Origin: Euprymna scolopes
Lineage: Eukaryota > Mollusca > Cephalopoda > Sepiida > Sepiolidae
Direction of reading: 5' to 3'
Assembly (NCBI GenBank): GCA_024364805.1
Contig: CM044508.1
Coordinates: 84,335,773 to 84,372,461 of the forward strand
DNA: 36,689 nucleotides
Position numbers and translations under genes: made by a program. Under the pieces are notes generated by a model. That model was given only the letters and a program-made list of their open reading frames with translations. It was not told the origin of the DNA and ran no database searches. Below are positions 30,240 through 36,689 of this stretch, piece after piece. Every line of letters begins with the position of its first letter. Position 1 is the stretch's first letter.

Positions 30240-31980
30240 TAGGAACTGAATTTAGTGTTATTGACCTTCATCCAAGCTAATGATTAATGTTGCAGTTTAT
30301 AAAGAGCCATTATGTTTTTTTTGCAAAAACTACCACAAAGTGATCACCAATCAGTGCTTTGTGTTGCAATTAATGAAAGGCATGTTTTTTTTACAAATTA
30401 TCACTCCGGACATATGGTTAGTAATTACTACCAAAAACTTTTGATTTGAGTTGGGGTTAATAAAGGGTATGTTTTTGTCAACCACAATGCCAGAATTACA
30501 GATAGTGCTTGCCACCTGGGACTTATAGTTAGTGTTGGGGTTAAGAAAGAACTTATTCCTATTTATTTGCCTCCTCACGAGGGCAGAGTTAGACACAAGG
30601 TCGGTTTTTAATGTGGAGAATATCCAGCTCCCCAAAAAGGTGCACTTTGGACAAGAACAAAAATAAAAATTGTCTCATTCATGAAGGATTTCTCCGAGGT
30701 CAGAAATGGTGAAGTGTGGCATCAGAACAGATACTACACTATGATCTTGGCCCAAAAAGAACTTTTTGTTTGTTTTTTTTTCATTTGTTTTTTTTTATTT
30801 TACACTGGACTTATGTGATTAAATGACTATTGTGAGAAAATACCTTAAAAATTGGTACAAACCTGATTTTGTGCAGCTTGTGGTGTCCAGTGGCAGACAA
30901 AAGAATAATAAAAAAAAAAGATGGCTGCTGCTTCTATTTATGTACTGGCAATCTTGTGAAGTAAGAATATTTCTTGTCACCTCACAGGCAAATAAGATGC
31001 AACCACTTGAATAAAAAAAGCCTGATTTTCAGAGATTGGATTAATTTGGATTTTGGAGTGGCAAACTTTGGTAGCAGTGTGTCAAAATTGTATTTGAAAA
31101 CGCAGAATAGTTAACAATCCATTTTGGGAATGTGCACAATAATTAACAATTGATTATATGACCACAGTGGTGGTAGTCATAGAAAAGCAGTCTGCTTGAT
31201 TACTTGATTATCACTGGCCACTTAGGGACAGTTTACTGGATGAATAAAGTTCCTTTTTTGTCAACTGCCATCCAAGACTTGGGATTAGTGATCACTACCA
31301 AGAACTTAGAGTTAGTATTGAAGTTCATAAAGACTTTTTTTTTTAATTATTGAATGCCAGGACAAGGTTTCTGACCACTGCTTAAAATAGGTTTAGTGTT
31401 GGGATTATTAAAATGCATGCTTTTTATTCTCAACCATCACTTATAGTTAGAGACTGCCACCCAGAAGTAAGTGTTAATGTTGCAGATAATGACACACATG
31501 TTCTCTTCTTAATCATCACCTCAAACTTTCAGTTAGTCACTGATATGTAGCACTTAAGGTGAGTGTTGCGGTTAACGAAAACCATGCATTTTTCGATCAC
31601 TACCTTGAACTTAGGATTACTGACTTACAGTTAGGACTTAAGATTAATGTTGAGGTTGATCAAGGGAATATTCTTCAACGATCCCCATGGACTTTGGATT
31701 AATGACTGACATCCAAGACTTAGGGTTAGTGTAGGGGTTTGTCACCAGTAGGCTAGGTGATCACTAATCAAGACAAGGTTAGTGTTGAGGATTAATAAAG
31801 TGTCAGATTTTCTATGATCATCACTCAGGACTTAAGGTTACTGTGTACTATCAGCTCAAACTTGGGCTGACAGTCAACAATACTGACAACCAATTGGGGT
31901 TACTGACCACCAATTAAAATTAGTTTCCGAGCCAGTTTTTTGTTAAACCACTTACTAAACTTAGTAATTATCACCCAGTA
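30240..31980 (+). repeat. Degenerate tandem satellite, block 4
   Basis: This is the longest block. Phrases such as GACTTGGGATTAGTGATCAC, CTTAGAGTTAGTATTGAAG, GACATCCAAGACTTAGGGTT and GGTTAGTGTTGAGGATTAAT recur about every 80-90 bp, with the TTAATAAA plus T-tract module between them. It is interrupted by the repeat G copy at 30565-30757 and by poorly matching DNA at 30760-31200. It ends where LINE B copy 2 begins. Confidence 0.8.
30565..30757 (-). mobile_element. Dispersed repeat G, copy 2
   Basis: It matches 18926-19126 in the same orientation: ATTTGCCTCCTCACGAGGGC, AGACACAAGGTCGG, GGACAAGAACAAAAATAAAA and CAGAACAGATACTACACT. On the minus strand it terminates in GAGGAGGCAAATAAATA. It is inserted in the satellite. 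Confidence 0.65.
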
Positions 31981-33740
31981 CTTTTATTTCACACCAAACA
32001 AGGCACAGTGCCACTAACTCATAAAGGGCTACTATTCAGGACCAGATTAGCAGTGATACTATGTAGGGAGTTGGGGAGTGAGATATCTGTTCACATTACA
32101 ATCGAGCTTCTGCATGTCAGTAGAGTTGGGGAAGCAGGGACCTAGGAGGGAATTCCAGTCTAGCAATTCAGGGGAAGAAACTATGTGAGGAGAAGGCATC
32201 TACGGATCATCTACGGATCTCTGCAGTGTGGGGATGGAATTTTGCTGCTTGATGGGTTTGTTGGGAGTATCTAGGTCAAGGGAATATAAGTGCTTTGAGT
32301 TTGTCAAAACACATTCCATTACAATACTTGTAAAAATGGCAGAGAGACATCACATTTCAGTGATGGGACAGAGGTTGAAGTTTGGTTGCAAGTACAGGAT
32401 CTACTAGGTTGCCAACTCTTTTTTGAACCCTGTCTAGGCGCGAAAGACTAATGGCAGATGCACCAGCCCAGATGTAGCAACAATACTTTATACATGGGCG
32501 AATAGTAGCTTTGTAGAGGTACAGGATACTCTTATATGAAAATAACCCCCTAGCCCGATAGAGATAGCTCAATTCTTTGCAGCAGCCTTGGTAATTATCT
32601 TAATGTATTTGTTCCAATTCATGTTGCCTGTGAATGTTTGTGAATTAAGCCTAGGAGTTTGAACAAAGTACTTTCAGGTAGTGTATCTTTAGCCATAGCA
32701 ATCAGTGGTTGAGAATGTTTCTTGTAGTTATTAAAGGAAACAAGCTTAGTCTTAGTAGGATTGAATATTGTTTTTAGATAAATATTAAGATTTCTCCGGT
32801 AAAAAAATCTTAACTAAATCCATACTATTGGCCAGAGGAGAGTTTTGAATTAACAAGGTGTTTTGTTTTTTTTGTTTTTTTTACAAGGGAGTCACCACTT
32901 ATCAAGGCTTGAAGGTCACTCACAGATAAGATTTAATGAGTGGAAGGTGGTCAGTGAGACAACAGTATAATGATGGGTAGGAATGGAAATTGGGTAGAAT
33001 TTGATTATATAAGGGGGTGGCTCAACAAGAACTTATTTACATTGGACTTGAAGACGACTATGTTGCAGTCAGCTGGGAAGCAGGCCCATTGAAGTAGGTC
33101 TATGATGAGTAGTTCTAGAAATTTTGTTCCTGGAATTTGAATTTAGATTTAAACACAGATAGAGTATGGGGGGAATTGTTGACAATGCTTGTAGCTAGAC
33201 GGGTGTTATATTATTGCTAGATTTATTAATGGTTCAAAGATTTTAGTGGCAAGGAAGAGGAGACTGATCAGGTGATAATTTTGCAGGTCAGTTTTTTTCA
33301 CCAGAATTCCTGAACACTGGTACCACAGGCAATTTTCCAGCTATCAGGGAAGCAAGATTTAGCAAGACGTTTTTTTGTAGAGTTTGAAAAGGACAGGGAA
33401 TAGGTTATCAGAGAATTTAAGACTAGAGCAGAGATACAATCAAGTCTGCATGTTTGGAGGTATCAAAGATTTTATGATATCCCAGACTTAAGAAACAGTG
33501 ATGATCAGATCATCTGGAGTGGTTTATGTAGTTGAAGGTGGAGTTCAAGGCGAACATCTTGGCAAGCAGTTCAGCCTTAATAGTTGCCATGCAGGCAACA
33601 TAATGGTAGTTGGATAGCAGGGAAATTGTTGATTCATCATTATTCACCACACTATTATAGATTTTCCAGAAATCGCAAGTTCTTAATTTCTGCAGTTGCA
33701 TGCATTTTCTGAACATCTCAGTAAATCTAACTTGAGCTAC
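31981..33740 (-). mobile_element. LINE family B, copy 2, internally deleted, with a nested LINE A
   Basis: The minus-strand 3' end, at about 31981, shares CCAAACAAGGCA with the other B copies. 32572-32357 encodes the C-terminal domain (SILYLYKATIRPCIKYCCYI; LDRVQKRVGNL). At about 32775-32810 the text jumps from the upstream part of the palm to a point roughly 470 bp further along the reference copy at 23345, so the YADD region is gone. LINE A interrupts it at 32861-33207. From 33208 to 33740 the B text resumes, covering the RT start and the linker (LRTCDFWKIYNSVVNN). Confidence 0.85.
32861..33207 (-). mobile_element. LINE family A inserted into LINE B copy 2
   Basis: On the minus strand it ends in an interrupted A-rich tail (seen as TTTTGTTTTTTTTGTTTTTTT at 32861 onward), preceded by the family A 3'UTR signature (reverse complement of GTCACCACTTATCAAGGCTT). 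Its 5' truncation lies in the C-terminal coding tail near GCTAGACGGGTGTTA. GGTGTT is found at both junctions, as microhomology or a short target duplication. It is more diverged than the nested copy at 23433. Confidence 0.8.
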
Positions 33741-34207
33741 ATCTATTACAAAATGTTAAAAAGCTTAATAATTTTTTGGTTGAATTCTGTTAAGACATAC
33801 TTTCTTGAGATCGATGATAACCTTTTTGGATTCTGTCAAATTTGAATCTCGCATATTGAAATAAAATAAAAAGTTATATAGTAATATCAAACGCATGCAC
33901 AATGCAATCGGAATCTGACAAATGATATATGAGGCAGTGGTGTGTTTTGTAAAAAAAAAAAAAAGCAGCAAGAAGGAATTACATCCCTATCTTTTGGAGA
34001 ATGAGTACGACTTTATTCGTATTATTTTCTGTTAAAATGTTAATTTAATTTTTCATGGCATTGTTCCATTGATCACAATTCTCTGAATTAATTTTCTCAA
34101 TGAAAGTTTTTAGCTTATTTTCCATTGAATAGCAATAATCTATTCCATAATTGTTAACGTTTTCAACCACTAAAACTCGAGCTTTTTCTATTTCTTGTTG
34201 GATATCT
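33741..34207. other. Unassigned DNA between LINE B copies
   Basis: No family is recognised. Two open frames of 68 codons on the minus strand (33765-33971 and 34045-34251) have AT-driven composition; the second is Lys/Glu/Asn-rich and might form a coiled coil, but there is no support for a gene. Confidence 0.3.
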
Positions 34208-35118
34208 AGTGTTTTTTTTTTTAATTCCTTTTCACCCAAAACAAGGCACATTATACTTGGAACACAAGGGTCTACTATTTGGAATCCTGTCTAACGGGGA
34301 ATGTGAAGAGTTGAGCAACAAGATGCCTGTTCATATTACATTTAAACTTCAGCAAGTTAGTACAATCAGAAAAGTAAGAAGCAGGCAGGGAATTCCAAAG
34401 TCTAGCAGTCTGAGGGAAGAAACTATTACAATAGAAGGTTTTCCGGCATCTAGGAACTTCTACAGTGAAGGGGTGGGATTTTGTCACTAAAAGGGTTTGT
34501 TGGGCGTATATTCATCGAGGAGGTACAAATGCAATGAGTTTATCAGAGCACATTCCATTAAAGTACTTTTAAAGCAGGCACAGGTATGGAACATAGTGGT
34601 GATGGGACAGAGGTTAGAGCTTTATTGATAGTGCAGGACCTATTAGATTGGATACTGATTTTTTGGACCTTGCCAAATAGGGATAAACTTATGGTGGATG
34701 CACTAGCCCAGATGTGCTAACTATACTCCATGCATGGGAGAACTGTGGCTTGATAAAGATATAGGATACTCTGGTGTAAGTAGTTTTCTTGCATGGTAGA
34801 GGGAGCCCAACTTTCTTTGCAGGAGCCTTAGTACTGTCCTCAATGTATTTGTTCCAATCTATGTGTACTCTGGATGTTAAGCCGAGGAGTTTGAAATATG
34901 GGATTTCAGGTCATGGTAATCGATGGTTGAGAAGGTTCTTTTGTCGTTGTTAAAGGAAAGAAGCTTAATCTTAGTAGCATTAAATGTTACAATATATTTA
35001 CATCTGCATTCTGCTATTGACTGAATGTTGTTTTCTAGGATTTCTGTCATTGCTTTGGATATGTGTATATTCATTTTGGCCTCATATCTATTATAGAGCG
35101 TGGTGTCATTAACAATAT
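34208..35118 (-). mobile_element. LINE family B, copy 3, 5'-truncated
   Basis: The 3' end has a T run (34210-34219) and CCAAAACAAGGCACA. On the minus strand the C-terminal tail reads SFFPQTARLWNSLPASYFSD; upstream come the YLYQ.TV..SME...IWA-like C-terminal region and IVTFNATKIKLLSFN of the palm-thumb junction. It stops near 35118, just before the YADD region (GTGGTGTCATTAAC at about 35100 is the antisense of the ADDTT segment). Several frame breaks make it the most decayed B copy. Confidence 0.8.
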
Positions 35119-35370
35119 TAAATGCATACGCAATGAACTCAAAATGCGTCCACTTTATGGATAATAATGAACTCTTTCACTCAGTATAAAGACCAGGAGA
35201 GTATGTCTCTTGACATTAGCACACAAGTCATGCATGGGTCATGCACACATAGCAGTCAGTTGGCGTATGGGCACATGCCTTTAAAATCTAACATGCGTTT
35301 ACTGAAATCGCACACATGCGCACACCTTTTAGTAATGCACCTGTTACCTGCCCTTGTAATTTCCATTTAC

Positions 35371-35384
35371 CCAGCAGGTGGCGT
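35371..35384 (+). promoter_or_regulatory. CTCF-like core motif
   Basis: CCAGCAGGTGGCGT fits the CTCF core consensus (CCASYAGRKGGCRS) at 13 of 14 positions. CTCF and its core motif are conserved across bilaterians. A single motif match is weak evidence of occupancy. Confidence 0.35.
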
Positions 35385-35789
35385 TCTCTACTTCCGTTTT
35401 TTTCTCTCTCTATCTCTCTTGATCTTCCTCTTTTTGATTTGAACCGCCCATGTAAGCGGACGCAAATCTTAAACATGCCTTGGTAGAGCGTTATCCTTCT
35501 CCATGGTATGATCGAATACTTGTGTATACCTTAACAGACACAATGAGCACCCAACGTATACTTCAACAAACTTTCGTACACACTCATGCATGCATACACG
35601 CAACAAACATTTTACTACATGCATGCTAGTTCATATACACACAAACACTCTGTAATGTTCATAACCTTTTCTGTGTAAATAAATATTCCTTGTACATATG
35701 TAAATACGTAATCCTGCTTCATTTAAATGTCTTCTTAAATGTACTCGTAACACGTGCCCTTATTGTTGATTGTTTTCATTATGTTGTAC

Positions 35790-35870
35790 GATCTGCAAAT
35801 GATGACCTAGTAATCGAACATGCAACCTTCTGAATAATCAGTTCCGCAACGCAACCTATAACAGGTAAAA
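35790..35870 (-). ncRNA. Possible tRNA-derived SINE head or tRNA relic
   Basis: On the minus strand, TTGCGTTGCGG near 35850 resembles an A box and TGTTCGATTAC near 35815 resembles a B box, with about 30 bases between them, as in tRNA-type polymerase III promoters. No acceptor stem can be closed, so it is not a functional tRNA. It could be a decayed tRNA-derived SINE head. Confidence 0.3.
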
Positions 35871-36027
35871 AAAACACTCCAAGGTCTTCCACAGACATAT
35901 AACCTGTGACGTTCAGTGTACTTTTTCAGGACAGGTGCTCAAGTGCAAAAAGATAGCAAAAATATAGTAATGAACACCATCTCAGTGGGGCACAAGCGTA
36001 TAATACATTCATCTGAAAAGGGCACTT

Positions 36028-36279
36028 TTAAAACATGAGTAAAATGAGCACACCTAGCATCCCCTTCTGCTGCAGGTCTCTGTGTATAACTACATTCATT
36101 ATTTTGTTGTATTTACTTTTCTGTTCAATATGTAATAATACAGAGTTGTGTCTTTCTTCTGGGTCGTTAAATCTGAGAAAGGTTTTATAGAAATATTGGA
36201 TGAATGGAACCAAAATGGGGCAAAGACTACATAAGAATATTGAGTCCACAGTAAAATAAAATTTCTTAAAAGATTTCAT
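36028..36279 (-). CDS. Unrecognised 83-codon open frame
   Basis: The frame starts with a hydrophobic stretch (IFLCSLCPILVPFIQYF), followed by a charged part (RFNDPEERHNSVLLHIEQKS). The composition is less AT-driven than that of neighbouring open frames. It could be an exon or part of a repeat-encoded protein; I do not recognise a family, and no splice sites decide the matter. Confidence 0.2.
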   Translation of the reverse strand: MKSFKKFYFTVDSIFLCSLCPILVPFIQYFYKTFLRFNDPEERHNSVLLHIEQKSKYNKIMNVVIHRDLQQKGMLGVLILLMF

Positions 36280-36347
36280 AGAATTATTGAATGCACGATG
36301 AATAAAATCAATAAACTCTTCTTAATGCACACTTCTGATGCCTTCTA

Positions 36348-36689
36348 TTAGGTTATCCCAAAAGTTCATAAACACTTGCAAAAAATCGAATTTTTATGCA
36401 ATTTTTAATTGTTTTTTTGCATTTACATTGTTATAGAGATCTTTCTATTCCAGATGGCAATTGATAAAACTGAGCTGCGATTTTTGATTCGTTACTGTTG
36501 AAAGTGTGGTCTTTCAACTATCAAAGCCGCAGAAGACATTTGTGCTGCCGAAGGTGAAGGAATAATTGCATAGGCAGTGATCTCAAAATGGTGCAAGTGT
36601 AAGCAACTGGAGCAGGTCCATGAAAAATTGTACCCAGTTCTGATCAACTGAAAGAGCACTTTGAAAAAAATTGTACCCAGTTCTGATCA
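36348..36689 (+). mobile_element. Mariner transposon, damaged, running off the window edge
   Basis: A TA dinucleotide (36346-36347) precedes a mariner-type inverted-repeat end, TTAGGTTATCCCAAAAGTTC. A transposase-like frame begins with ATG at 36454: MAIDKTELRFLIRY, then KCGLSTIKAAEDICAAEGEG, then VISKWCK, matching the N-terminal helix-turn-helix of mariner transposases (Tc1/mariner superfamily). In-frame stops occur after RY and after GEGIIA, and a frameshift is needed to reach the SSDQLKEHFE segment, so this copy is dead. The catalytic DD(34)D region lies outside the window. A 25-base direct duplication (AAAAATTGTACCCAGTTCTG plus ATCA) sits at about 36624-36648 and 36665-36689. Confidence 0.85.

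Larger units (their letters stand above)
35119..36347. other. Unassigned DNA before the mariner element
   Basis: No gene is supported. It holds the CTCF-like motif at 35371, a pyrimidine tract (TTTCTCTCTCTATCTCTCTT) at about 35400, a possible tRNA-derived stretch at 35790-35870 and an unrecognised open frame at 36028-36279. The stretch at about 35340-35460 is GC-richer than its surroundings and may be part of an unidentified repeat. Confidence 0.35.

Noticed and set aside
1-36689. CRISPR array, operon, prophage or other prokaryotic system
   Set aside because: The window has spliced animal gene structure, LINEs, SINEs and microsatellites; the only tandem repeats are satellites and simple repeats without spacer structure.

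Overview
The window is eukaryotic, AT-rich and dense in repeats, with no bacterial features. It looks like the genome of a lophotrochozoan invertebrate, most likely a cephalopod mollusc. That is an inference from the style of its LINE copies, its very long repeat-filled introns and its many AT microsatellites; no marker in the window proves it.

One host gene can be identified. On the minus strand, two exons encode the start of TAF5L (PAF65-beta), the WD40 subunit of SAGA/PCAF-type histone acetyltransferase complexes. Exon 1 (coding 21408-21340) gives MKRVKNEQIQ...YLKRRQYP and ends at a GTAAGT donor. Exon 2 (1425-1268) follows an acceptor with a pyrimidine-rich tract and ends at another GTAAGT donor. 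Joined in phase, they align without a gap to the N-terminus of vertebrate TAF5L as I remember it. Intron 1 is 19,914 bp. The later exons, including all WD40 repeats, must lie outside the window to the left. The local GC/CpG-richer stretch at about 21409-21600 is the likely 5'UTR and promoter, and it carries a short upstream ORF.

Intron 1 (1426-21339) holds 5'-truncated copies of a LINE (family A), the 3' end of another LINE (family C), several short inverted-repeat DNA elements, a 383-bp foldback palindrome, and a 5S-rRNA-derived SINE with perfect 10-bp target duplications. It also contains microsatellites and several pairs of inverted homologous repeats.

Upstream of the promoter (21600-36689) there is a degenerate tandem array of about 80-90 bp units. 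Each unit contains telomere-like ACTTAGGGTTA motifs and an AATAAA followed by a T tract. The array is broken into blocks by later insertions: an almost full-length LINE B (23345-27450), a second 5S-derived SINE, short retroposons, and further LINE B copies at 31981-35118. Two of the LINE B copies each contain an independent LINE A insertion, which sets the relative age: array first, then LINE B, then LINE A. The window ends inside a damaged mariner transposon.
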